From positions 29,153 through 63,217 of the forward strand of contig DFHY01000007.1 of assembly GCA_002371345.1 (NCBI GenBank): 34,065 nucleotides of DNA. Reading direction: 5' to 3'. The position numbers and the translations under genes were made by a program. This document shows, piece by piece, positions 7,428 to 14,494 of this stretch. The notes beneath the pieces were generated by a model. That model was not told where the DNA came from, searched no databases, and was given only the letters and a program-made list of their open reading frames with translations. Each line of letters begins with the position of its first letter. Position 1 is the first letter of the stretch. The stretch comes from Lachnospiraceae bacterium UBA3711 (GTDB lineage: Bacteria; Bacillota; Clostridia; Lachnospirales; Lachnospiraceae).

Positions 7428-7937
7428 ATTAGCGACTATATGATTAACGAACAGATCCGAGACCGGGAAGTTCGTTTGGTGGGGGAAAATGGAGAACAGC
7501 TGGGCATCATGTCTTCCTTTGACGCCCTGAAACTGGCACAGGAGAAGGATCTGGACCTTGTAAAGATCGCTCCTCGCGCAAAGCCGCCGGTTTGCAAGAT
7601 CATCGATTACGGGAAGTACCGCTACGAGCAGGTACGCAAACAGAAGGAAGCCCGTAAGAAGCAGAAGATCGTAGAACTTAAGGAAGTGCGGCTGTCTCCG
7701 AATATTGATGTGAACGACATGAACACCAAGGTCACCTCGGCAAGAAAGTTCCTTGAGAAAGGAAACAAGGTCAAGGTGACGCTGAGGTTCCGCGGACGCG
7801 AGATGGCGCATATGCAGGCAAGCAGACACATTCTGGAGGACTTTGCCCAGAAAGTGGAAGACATTGCCGTGATTGACAAGCCAATCAAGCAGGAGGGCAG
7901 AACCCTGACCTGCGTCCTGTCTGCAAAGAAGAACTGA
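7428..7937 (+). CDS. infC: Translation initiation factor IF-3, AUU start
   Basis: IF-3 binds the 30S subunit, prevents subunit joining and checks the start codon. The 169-residue protein begins ISDYMINEQIRDREVRLVGENGEQLG, contains SFDALKLAQEKDLDLVKIAPRAKPPVCKIIDYGKYRYEQ in the N-domain and linker, then VKVTLRFRGREMAHMQASRHILEDF in the C-domain. I choose ATT at 7428 because GGAGGG ends 7 bases upstream, an optimal distance, while the first ATG (7440) would be 19 bases away. AUU is the classic autoregulatory start of infC in other bacteria, where IF-3 discriminates against it. First gene of infC-rpmI-rplT. Confidence 0.93.
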   Translation: MSDYMINEQIRDREVRLVGENGEQLGIMSSFDALKLAQEKDLDLVKIAPRAKPPVCKIIDYGKYRYEQVRKQKEARKKQKIVELKEVRLSPNIDVNDMNTKVTSARKFLEKGNKVKVTLRFRGREMAHMQASRHILEDFAQKVEDIAVIDKPIKQEGRTLTCVLSAKKN

Positions 7938-7958
7938 CCATTAAGGAGGAAGACAGTC

Positions 7959-8156
7959 ATGCCAAAGATGAAGACAAGCAGAGCAGCAGCCAAGAGATTT
8001 TCCAAGACCGGAACCGGCCTGCTGAGAAGGAACAAAGCTTACAAGAGCCACATCCTGACCAAGAAGTCCACGAAGAGGAAGAGGAACCTGCGCAAGTCCA
8101 CGATCATTGACCCGACGAACGCATCCAACATGAAGAAGATCATGCCGTATCTCTGA
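7959..8156 (+). CDS. rpmI: 50S ribosomal protein L35
   Basis: A 65-residue, strongly basic ribosomal protein. It starts MPKMKTSRAAAKRFSKTGTG, with RNK.YKSHILTKKSTKRKRNLR, as expected for bL35, and has full length. AAGGAGG precedes the ATG. It sits 21 bases after infC and 63 bases before rplT, the usual conserved order. Confidence 0.98.
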   Translation: MPKMKTSRAAAKRFSKTGTGLLRRNKAYKSHILTKKSTKRKRNLRKSTIIDPTNASNMKKIMPYL

Positions 8157-8219
8157 TCGGCAGCTGTCACACATTTCGGGATTTCAGATTACAGACATTG
8201 ATGTCAGGAGGATACAATA

Positions 8220-8576
8220 ATGGCTAGAATTAAGGGTGGCCTGAACGCCAGAAAGAAGCATAACAGAGTATTGAAGCTCGCTAAGGGCTACAGAGGAGCA
8301 AGAAGCAAGCAGTACAGGATCGCGAAGCAGTCGGTCATGCGCGCGCTGACCAGCGCGTACGCGGGCCGTAAGCAGAGAAAGAGACAGTTCAGACAGCTGT
8401 GGATCGCCCGTATCAACGCGGCGGCAAGACTGAACGGTCTTTCCTACAGCAAGTTCATGTTTGGCCTGAAGCAGGCAGACATCGACCTTAACAGGAAGGT
8501 TCTTGCGGATATGGCAGTCAACGATCCGAAGGGATTCGCTGATCTGGCTCAGGTTGCAAAGGGCAAGCTTGCCTGA
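8220..8576 (+). CDS. rplT: 50S ribosomal protein L20
   Basis: A 118-residue bL20, required for early 50S assembly and known in this operon as the translational or transcriptional autoregulator. It contains MARIKGGLNARKKHNRVLKLAKGYRGARSKQYR and YAGRKQRKRQFRQLWIARINAAAR, all canonical. AGGAGG is 8 bases upstream. It is the last gene before the terminator at 8593-8626. Confidence 0.98.
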   Translation: MARIKGGLNARKKHNRVLKLAKGYRGARSKQYRIAKQSVMRALTSAYAGRKQRKRQFRQLWIARINAAARLNGLSYSKFMFGLKQADIDLNRKVLADMAVNDPKGFADLAQVAKGKLA

Positions 8577-8592
8577 TTAATATAGAACGGCA

Positions 8593-8626
8593 ACGCCGGC
8601 AGACAATGTGTCTGTCGGCGTTTTTT
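8593..8626 (+). terminator. Intrinsic terminator of infC-rpmI-rplT
   Basis: A 13-bp stem (8593-8605 with 8609-8621, one G-U) with a 3-base loop, followed by a run of T to 8626. Confidence 0.92.
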
Positions 8627-8646
8627 GGAAAGGAGAGTGCATTTGA

Positions 8647-9150
8647 ATGAAAGACGCTGGTGGGAAATTCAGAAACATGTGAATCGTCAGAGGATTGCTG
8701 CTTGCGGCAGTATTGTGCGTGTGCGCGGCATTCATGCCGGTGAAAGCCATGGCTTCACTCAAGGTGAAGAACATTGAGTGGGAAGGAAAAGGCAGAGTAG
8801 AGCTTCACTTCAGGTCGAGAGTGGAATACGGAAAACTGCGGGTGAAGGTTCGTGACGCTGAGGGCAATAAACACACAGCCCTTATCAGAGAACGAAAGTC
8901 CGATGAGCTGGAATTCCAGGTGGATGGCCTGACTCAGGGAGCAAAGTACTACTACACCGTGAGCGGTGTCCGCAGGAAAGGGAGCGGCAAGCGGGTAACT
9001 GTCAAGGGCTCATTTACAGTTCCAGTATACATGGACGATTTCCGGGATCCGCGCCAAAGGGCAGACAGAGTACGTGACGATGACCGGTACGCTCAGGGCA
9101 TCCTAAATTGCCATGACTATAAGGAAACAGCTGGTGCGGGAGGCATATAA
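8647..9150 (+). pseudogene. Secreted beta-sandwich domain protein interrupted by an early TGA
   Basis: From ATG 8647 (AGGAG at 8631-8635) the frame reads 11 codons, meets TGA at 8680-8682, then continues in the same frame to TAA 9150. Reading through gives a basic N-terminus, the hydrophobic stretch LLLAAVLCVCAAFMPVKAMA and a mature domain LKVKNIEWEGKGRVELHFRS..., typical of a signal peptide plus an FN3-like domain seen in Lachnospiraceae extracellular proteins. The stop therefore cuts the signal peptide. Restart at TTG 8695 could give 151 residues without the basic n-region. The last codons hold the ribosome site of the GH5 gene, so the two form a coupled pair. Sequencing error is possible. 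Confidence 0.6.
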
Positions 9151-9151
9151 A

Positions 9152-10201
9152 ATGAATCAAGATTCATTGAATTGCGGAAAAAGAACGGATCATTTTGCAT
9201 GTGGTAATGTGTGCCGCATTATCACGGTGTTACTGTTGGTGTTACTGCTGTCAGGATTGACAGCAGCGTACTCTTTTGTGCTGGCGGCTCCCGGAGAGGT
9301 TACTGACGCTTCAAATGGTGCAGCAGAGAACGGCTGGCTGAGCGTCAGCGGGACACAGCTTGTCAATCAACAGGGGCAGGCTGTTGTTCTTCATGGAATG
9401 AGCAGCCACGGGCTTCAATGGTTTCCGCAGTATACGACATCAAATGCTATCGGAGCGACGGCGGCTTACGGGGCTAATCTGTTCCGCATCGCCATGTATA
9501 CCGCTGAGGGTGGCTATCTGTCTCATAAGAGTTCTATGCTGAAACAGCTGTACAAGTCTGTTGACGCCGCGATTGCCAGAAATATGTACGTTATTATTGA
9601 CTGGCACATTCTCAGTGACGGTAATCCAAAGAAGCACCAGAAGGCTGCGAAGAAGTTTTTCAAAAAGGTGTCAGCGCGTTACGCAAATGTTCCCAATGTG
9701 ATCTATGAGATCTGCAATGAGCCTAACGGGAAAGGAACCTGGAAGAAAATCCGATCCTATGCAAAAGCGGTTATTCCTGTTATCCGTAAGAATGCTCCTT
9801 CGAGTGTTATTCTTGTCGGTACGCCGACCTGGAGCCAGGATGTAGACGTGGCTGCGGGAAGCCCGCTGCCATATCCGAATCTCATGTACTCCTGTCATTT
9901 CTATGCGGGAACTCATGGGGAATGGCTGCGCGGCAAGGTGAAGACGGCGCTTGACAAAGGCCTGCCGGTATTTATATCAGAGTGGGGAACATCCAAAGCC
10001 TCGGGAGGAGGGGGAGTGCACACAGGCGAAGCGGACAAATGGATAAGCTTCATGGATCAGAACAAGCTCAGCTGGGCCAACTGGTCGTACTGCAACAAGA
10101 AAGAGAGCAGTGCGGCACTCTCTAAAAAAGCCGATCCGGAGGACGGACTTGCGCAAAATGAGCTGTCTAAGTCCGGCAAATACGTGTTTTCAAAGTTCTG
10201 A
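9152..10201 (+). CDS. Secreted glycoside hydrolase family 5 endoglucanase (cellulase)
   Basis: A 349-residue enzyme expected to cut beta-1,4-glucan with retention of configuration. I start at 9152 because GGGAGG lies 8 bases upstream. Residues 1-25 are polar and basic, 26-48 form a signal helix (VLLLVLLLSGLTAAYSFVLA). The catalytic domain begins near NGWLSVSGTQLVNQQGQAVVLHGMSSHGLQWFP. The acid/base is E190 in IYEICNEPNG and the nucleophile E277 in VFISEWGTS, both typical of subfamily GH5_2. FYAGTHGEW and WANWSYCNK are other conserved parts. There is no carbohydrate-binding module or anchor, so it is probably released. It stands just left of tRNA-Leu. Confidence 0.93.
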   Translation: MNQDSLNCGKRTDHFACGNVCRIITVLLLVLLLSGLTAAYSFVLAAPGEVTDASNGAAENGWLSVSGTQLVNQQGQAVVLHGMSSHGLQWFPQYTTSNAIGATAAYGANLFRIAMYTAEGGYLSHKSSMLKQLYKSVDAAIARNMYVIIDWHILSDGNPKKHQKAAKKFFKKVSARYANVPNVIYEICNEPNGKGTWKKIRSYAKAVIPVIRKNAPSSVILVGTPTWSQDVDVAAGSPLPYPNLMYSCHFYAGTHGEWLRGKVKTALDKGLPVFISEWGTSKASGGGGVHTGEADKWISFMDQNKLSWANWSYCNKKESSAALSKKADPEDGLAQNELSKSGKYVFSKF

Positions 10202-10219
10202 AAAAACTCAAAATACCAG

Positions 10220-10248
10220 TTGACACAGACGCGATGTTTTGGTAATAT
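10220..10248 (+). promoter_or_regulatory. Promoter of tRNA-Leu
   Basis: TTGACA (10220-10225), a 17-base spacer and TAATAT (10243-10248), 11 bases before the tRNA 5' end. A near-consensus stable-RNA promoter. Confidence 0.88.
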
Positions 10249-10259
10249 ACATTTCGTTC

Positions 10260-10344
10260 GCGGAAGTGTCGGAACTGGCAGACGAGCTAGACTAAGGATC
10301 TAGTGACTATTGCAGTCGTGTGGGTTCAAGTCCCATCTTCCGCA
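10260..10344 (+). tRNA. tRNA-Leu (anticodon AAG)
   Basis: An 85-base class II tRNA. The acceptor arms GCGGAAG (10260-10266) and CTTCCGC (10337-10343) pair. The anticodon stem CTAGA/TCTAG encloses the loop CTAAGGA with AAG at 10294-10296 (reads CUU/CUC after A34 deamination). A long variable arm (TGAC...GTCG) and the T-loop GGTTCAAGTCC are present. CCA is not encoded. Its 3' end serves as the attachment site of the downstream element and was regenerated by the element. Confidence 0.96.
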
Positions 10345-10345
10345 C
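10322..10345 (+). repeat. attL core, 24-bp direct repeat in tRNA-Leu 3' end
   Basis: Identical to 21372-21395. It starts GGGTTCAAGTCCCAT and covers the T-arm and acceptor end plus one base after the tRNA, the usual site for tRNA-targeting tyrosine integrases. Confidence 0.9.
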
Positions 10346-10370
10346 GTATTTATCAGGGTTTTCTGAGTGA

Positions 10371-10431
10371 GGCACACGGATAGGCACACGAAGCCAGTAA
10401 ACATAAGCCATTCAAAAACGAAATGGCACAC
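10371..10431 (+). promoter_or_regulatory. Candidate integrase arm-type sites near attL
   Basis: GGCACACG occurs at 10371-10378 and 10383-10390, and GGCACAC again at 10425-10431. Near attR, AGCACAC (21334-21340) and AGCACA (21315-21320) resemble them. Short repeats on both arms inside an element are typical of arm-type integrase or excisionase sites; binding is inference. Confidence 0.4.
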
Positions 10432-10463
10432 AGTCTCACGAAAGGAAAAACTGCACGTTTTGT

Positions 10464-10500
10464 AGATGATGTCGTTACCATTGACGGCATCATCTTTTTT
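10464..10500 (+). terminator. Intrinsic terminator just inside the element
   Basis: AGATGATGTCGT (10464-10475) pairs with ACGGCATCATCT (10484-10495, one G-U), followed by a T-run. It replaces the original terminator (now at 21407-21439) that integration moved away from tRNA-Leu. Confidence 0.85.
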
Positions 10501-10513
10501 ATCTGGAGAAGAC

Positions 10514-10873
10514 ATGATGAAACTTCACAATGAACTCCCTTACCCACAAAACGTATTCGAAACGATTCGTTACAATAAAACTCCAAATCTCGGACAAATA
10601 GTTCGTCTTTCTCATATCCTCTCTGAACGTACCGAAAAGCAGAAAGAAACTTTCTTTCGATTCTTCAATGATGGTTTGACTGAATCACAGATAGCTCGTC
10701 TAGAAGGAATCCACCCTTCAGCTGTCCACAACCGCCTGTCCGCTACCTGTCACTGGTTCTGCCGTGAGCGCTCCTACATTCTTTATGATAATAAGGAAAC
10801 ATATAAGGACTGTTTATATGAATGGGAGCTACGCTATCCAAACTATCTATTTCATGGTAAGATGTTTAGATAA
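10514..10873 (+). CDS. Small helix-turn-helix (sigma region 4-like) DNA-binding protein
   Basis: A 119-residue protein, starting at the ATGATG at 10514 with GGAGAAG upstream rather than at the in-frame ATG 10466 inside the terminator hairpin. Residues about 62-92 (DGLTESQIARLEGIHPSAVHNRLSATCHWF) form an HTH like region 4 of sigma factors or phage-type regulators. The rest is Tyr/Trp-rich and unassigned. It is the first gene of the element, in the position of a regulator or excision control protein. Function is inferred from the motif only. Confidence 0.72.
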   Translation: MMKLHNELPYPQNVFETIRYNKTPNLGQIVRLSHILSERTEKQKETFFRFFNDGLTESQIARLEGIHPSAVHNRLSATCHWFCRERSYILYDNKETYKDCLYEWELRYPNYLFHGKMFR

Positions 10874-11164
10874 ATACGGTCTACCGCCAGCCAGAATGTC
10901 AGAGGTGGTCATGGTTCATAAAGCAAGGCTATTTCTATGCTTGTAGTAGGGGTAAAATGCCCCGAATTTCAGTGTTCTGGGGTTAGCCTGTATTTTTATA
11001 CCTGAAATGATTATCGGGGCAAATTGACGTTGTTTTTCTCACGTAGACTGAGAGTTGGCGGTACAGGAAATGACACTCCTATCTGAGCCATTGTACGCAG
11101 CAGGTGGGGCATATTTTCAAAGTGCACTTTCAATTTCAGAGATCCTGAAAAGAGGGGATACACG

Positions 11165-11890
11165 ATGACTGATACAGAACAGCGTGAAGCGGCACGACAG
11201 TTTTTCTATAAATGGAACGGGCGAGGGAAGGAAGATGAAGATGCCCGGTCTTATTGGATCGATATCCTCACAGAGATCTTTGGCGTGAGTAAGGTGACTG
11301 ATCGTGTGGATTTTGAGAAGAAAGTGGTCAGTCCTACAGGGACGAAAAACAGGATTGATGTGTATATCCCTGAGACAAGAGTCCTGATTGAGCAGAAATC
11401 GTTAGAAATTCCACTGGACAAACCACAAGCTGGACACGGTGGAAAAACTCCGTACGAACAGGCAAAGGAATATGATAATTACCTCGCATATGAAGAACGT
11501 GCTCGGTGGATAATCACGTCCAACTTCGCAGAGATCTGGATATACGATATGAATGTCCAGAAGCCTGAGCCTGTAAAGCTACTGCTGTCTGACCTTCAGA
11601 CGAAGTATCAGTTACTTGATTTCCTTGTAAAGAAGAACGTGAAGAAAGTCACTGACGAGATGCAACTGTCCATTCAAGCGGGAGAACGTGTCGGAAAGAT
11701 TCATGATCGGTTCCTTGAACAATACAACGATCCACTGGCAAAACACATAGCGAACGATATTGCCGTTATGAAGGCTTACGGTATGCCGATCAAGGGAACA
11801 ACAGAGGCTGACGGTGTAGCATGGTTGATGAGACTGTATCAGGAGATGACTGAGGGAATAAAAAGTCCTGAGAAGAAAAATGAGGTGTAG
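11165..11890 (+). CDS. PD-(D/E)xK nuclease-like protein resembling the MmeI N-terminal domain
   Basis: A 241-residue protein. Residues 13-42 (FFYKWNGRGKEDEDARSYWIDILTEIFG) and 62-80 (NRIDVYIPETRVLIEQKSL) match the arrangement of the nuclease domain at the N-terminus of type IIL restriction-modification enzymes of the MmeI class: D65, then E76-Q-K78 as the metal-binding D...ExK triad. Those enzymes continue into a methyltransferase and target-recognition domain of another 600 or more residues; here the protein ends after the nuclease and a helical region, and no methyltransferase gene follows. Six bases separate it from the helicase ORF, with that gene's ribosome site inside its end. GAGGGG precedes the start. 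Inference: nuclease subunit of a two-gene anti-invader or element-maintenance system. Confidence 0.75.
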   Translation: MTDTEQREAARQFFYKWNGRGKEDEDARSYWIDILTEIFGVSKVTDRVDFEKKVVSPTGTKNRIDVYIPETRVLIEQKSLEIPLDKPQAGHGGKTPYEQAKEYDNYLAYEERARWIITSNFAEIWIYDMNVQKPEPVKLLLSDLQTKYQLLDFLVKKNVKKVTDEMQLSIQAGERVGKIHDRFLEQYNDPLAKHIANDIAVMKAYGMPIKGTTEADGVAWLMRLYQEMTEGIKSPEKKNEV

Positions 11891-11896
11891 GATTTA

Positions 11897-13594
11897 ATGA
11901 CAACGCAGCAGGAGAACCCAAGTAAAAAGAAACACTTGATGGATGTGATTGATTACCAGAAAGACATCGCTCCATACCGTTTCATAGAGATTTATTCAGG
12001 AGTAGGGTCGGGGAAAAACCATCTGATTGAGAGCTTTGCGCAGGGTATAGTTCCGAAAGCTCCAAAGATGAGGGTTCTTTTGGTTACAAGTCGTAAAGCC
12101 AAGGTTGACGAAACGTTTAAAAAATATGAACACCAGGACAAAGAGTCTCTGGATTTGTTTAAGGATCGAATAGGCAAAGCATGGGAAACGGTTGATCAAA
12201 ACGGCGATCACACCTTATGGACGTTAGGGAACACAATATGCTCCACTGCTTTTTTGGCGGGATATCTAAAGAACGTATACCGAAGCGACGATCGGAGAAC
12301 CCATTTGTGGGATATGTACGATATGATCGTGATTGATGAGGTACATAGTATGCTTCTTGATGCTTCATACCAATCAGCGCCATTTCATATATTCGATCTG
12401 ATCAACCACTATTTAGAACGTTGCGTTAGCAACAAATATCCTGACCCTATTTGTAAGCACCTTATCATTATGACAGGGACGAATGAACCGTTAAGAGGAT
12501 ATTCTCCTGTTAATGGCGTGAATTCGAATCTTTTGTATTTAATTGATAAGTGCATCAACATTCAGCCAGAAAACGTAGGCTTTGTCGAGATGAAGCATAC
12601 AGTGTGCTTAATAAAAAGGGTAATTCAGGATGGAAAGCGTTGCATATACTTTGCTAACTCAATCAGCCGGATATTCGATCTGTATTTTGATGAGGAACTA
12701 CAACAGGATCGTTATAAGATGGTAGTTTCCTTTTCTGACGAAGAAAAAAGGGAGGCACTGAAGAATAAAGACGAGCAAGCATGGTCAGACATGAATGATG
12801 CTGAAAAAGAAATCAGCAAAGAATACAAGATTCCAGAGCGGTTTTCTGTTTTTATTACAACCAGCAGATACCGTGAAGGGGTAAATATTGAAGACCCCAT
12901 CGATGTGATGATTGCTGAAGCGCATAGCAAGGCAGAAGTGATTCAAATGGCAGGGCGAGTACGAGCCAAGGATAATGAGGAAGATCTCAGAGTAAAGGAC
13001 TTATACTTGGTTACGGATGCTCAGCCTCATAGAATCGACTATGTTGAGGAAGAACTGAATCAGAAAATCAGCTATCTTCAACTTGATTGGAGGAAGCGTG
13101 TTGACAAGATGTCTCCGATCAATGCGCTGATCAATCAGATCACTGACGAAAAGCTACCCTATTTCATAGACCTTGTTGAATCAAAGTTTCCGTATATTCG
13201 ATACAGCTATTTGTATAAGTGCTTTCTGAAATACGAGACAAAGGTTTCAGGAAGAGATTATACGAAGGGACAAAACCAACTTTGGGAGGTGGCACGCAGT
13301 AACAATACTCTTCCTGAGCGAGTGAAGGAATGGTTTCCTGAGGCGGAGGTTCATTCTTTCGTGTCATCGGATGAGCAGAAAAGGGCAGAGTCCTTAAGAA
13401 TCCTGGAGGAGTTTGACATTGAGCTTGGGGAGGAACACCATTATACCAAAGAAAAACATGATCAGTTGGAACAGAAGCTATCAGAAATATGGGGATTTAA
13501 GCGCTTGAATAAATGCCTGAAGCAATTCTCCAACATTATATGCAAGAGAACAACAGGTCATCTCCATGATAAATACTATTTTATTCAGGAATAA
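11897..13594 (+). CDS. Superfamily 2 DEAD-like helicase
   Basis: A 565-residue predicted DNA or RNA helicase or translocase. Motif I is GVGSGKN (residues 35-41), with Asn where Thr/Ser is usual; motif II is DEVH (147-150) in MIVIDEVHSML; motif III MTGT (192-195); motif V TTSRYREGVNI (321-331); motif VI QMAGRVRAK (350-358). About 200 C-terminal residues have no recognised domain. It is translationally coupled to the nuclease gene upstream (GAGGTG before its ATG). Proteins of this type occur on Firmicutes mobile elements and could serve element replication; pairing with a nuclease makes defence equally likely. It terminates with TAA, with a hairpin at 13607-13651. Confidence 0.85.
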   Translation: MTTQQENPSKKKHLMDVIDYQKDIAPYRFIEIYSGVGSGKNHLIESFAQGIVPKAPKMRVLLVTSRKAKVDETFKKYEHQDKESLDLFKDRIGKAWETVDQNGDHTLWTLGNTICSTAFLAGYLKNVYRSDDRRTHLWDMYDMIVIDEVHSMLLDASYQSAPFHIFDLINHYLERCVSNKYPDPICKHLIIMTGTNEPLRGYSPVNGVNSNLLYLIDKCINIQPENVGFVEMKHTVCLIKRVIQDGKRCIYFANSISRIFDLYFDEELQQDRYKMVVSFSDEEKREALKNKDEQAWSDMNDAEKEISKEYKIPERFSVFITTSRYREGVNIEDPIDVMIAEAHSKAEVIQMAGRVRAKDNEEDLRVKDLYLVTDAQPHRIDYVEEELNQKISYLQLDWRKRVDKMSPINALINQITDEKLPYFIDLVESKFPYIRYSYLYKCFLKYETKVSGRDYTKGQNQLWEVARSNNTLPERVKEWFPEAEVHSFVSSDEQKRAESLRILEEFDIELGEEHHYTKEKHDQLEQKLSEIWGFKRLNKCLKQFSNIICKRTTGHLHDKYYFIQE

Positions 13595-13606
13595 AGTGCA
13601 AGATGC

Positions 13607-13651
13607 GCGACAGTTTTTTTCTATTCCCTTTTAGGATAGAGTTTTTGTCGC
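13607..13651 (+). terminator. Hairpin with T-runs after the helicase gene
   Basis: Outer arms GCGACA (13607-13612) and TGTCGC (13646-13651) enclose an inner CTATTCC/GGATAG stem followed by AGTTTTT. It is probably the end of the nuclease-helicase transcript; the stem is weak. Confidence 0.5.
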
Positions 13652-13907
13652 ACACTGAAAAGCAAATAGAAGACGGGCATCAGAACTGAGAGTTGACGCA
13701 TGAAGAGGATGCACTGAGTATACTGTGCTGATCATGCTGTTATGGTATTTCTGTATTTCCAAAAGGATTTATCAAGTTCCTTATTCTACGACTCTTTGCC
13801 TCGAAGGGGCATTGAGGCGTAGGGAGGTCGGCTATTTATTGCCGACCGAGTATAAATAGACGGCTTTGTTGGCTTAAAGATCATATTCGATTGTAGATTG
13901 TAGATAC

Positions 13908-13937
13908 TTTGGACAAAACAAATTTGGACAAAACAAA
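13908..13937 (+). repeat. 15-bp exact tandem repeat (iteron-like)
   Basis: TTTGGACAAAACAAA occurs at 13908-13922 and immediately again at 13923-13937, in AT-rich DNA. Iteron-like repeats mark origins or repressor sites on mobile DNA; two copies are too few to assign. Confidence 0.6.
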
Positions 13938-14062
13938 TAAAGGACGGTAGTTCAGAAATTAGATCGAGTCTTCAAAGAGGTTGACTTCTGCTTATTACCT
14001 TTTTGTCGATCTGAAGATCGCCAAAAATCTGAAGGGTCTATCTTTACTGTTATGAACTCAGG

Positions 14063-14330
14063 TTTACGTTGATCTCAGAGGTATACAGATTATTCCTGAA
14101 CAGGAAAAGAGGTATTGGTTACTGAGTTAATGGGCTTTACGGAGAATTCAGACTATAACACATAAGTTGGATAACGCCAGAGTTTACGTTACGATACCGG
14201 ATTTGCTTCTACGGCGGAGGATTACCGTACAGTTCCTGAACAGGGAAAGAGATATTGGCTATTTAGTCAGTAGACGTTACAGATAGTAAAGATTATACCG
14301 CATATGGTGGGCAACGCTGGGATTTACGTT
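14063..14330 (+). repeat. Diverged tandem unit with TTTACGTT borders
   Basis: TTTACGTT occurs at 14063, 14183 and 14323. TTCCTGAACAGG(A/G)AAAGAG is at 14093 and 14233, followed in both by similar sequence. In one frame the units read IPEQEKRYWLLS-stop and VPEQGKRYWLFSQ-stop, then I-x-T/K-I-x-H and NA-x-V/I-YV. So this is either a decayed repeat-containing gene or paired structured RNA units. Confidence 0.5.
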
Positions 14331-14369
14331 AAACCGTTGTGCTTTGTATTGCAGATGACTGGTAGATTA

Positions 14370-14485
14370 ACCTGATACTTTCGGTAGGATTCCTTTATAG
14401 AGGGGTATAACTATCAGGTCTCTGAATCCCTGTAATAATATCAATTTCTCTTTTCGCCGCCGCTCTTAAGGCGCGGCGCGAAAAG
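14370..14485 (+). promoter_or_regulatory. Structured leader before the surface-protein operon
   Basis: ACCTGATA (14370-14377) pairs exactly with TATCAGGT (14412-14419). A GC-rich hairpin follows, CTTTTCGC (14450-14457) with GCGAAAAG (14478-14485) plus an inner CGCCGC/GCGCGGC. Its 3' arm overlaps the AAGGAG ribosome site at 14483-14488, so it may modulate translation of the next ORF. Confidence 0.5.
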
Positions 14486-14494
14486 GAGATATAG

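Larger units (their letters stand above)
13652..14449 (+). other. 800-bp gene-free stretch with hairpins and repeats
   Basis: No intact ORF is seen. It holds a 7-bp perfect hairpin (GGTCGGC 13826-13832 with GCCGACC 13841-13847), a 15-bp tandem repeat (13908-13937), a diverged duplicated unit (14063-14330) and a long-range stem (14370-14377 with 14412-14419). It could be an origin, a structured RNA or a decayed gene; see the separate entries. Confidence 0.6.

Noticed and set aside
7396..7443. Short upstream ORF (MSKPSVRR...) overlapping the infC start
   Set aside because: It lacks its own ribosome site and encodes nothing recognisable; it is likely chance.
10466..10513. N-terminal extension of the HTH gene from ATG 10466
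   Set aside because: This start lies inside the terminator hairpin and lacks a ribosome site; ATG 10514 has GGAGAAG.
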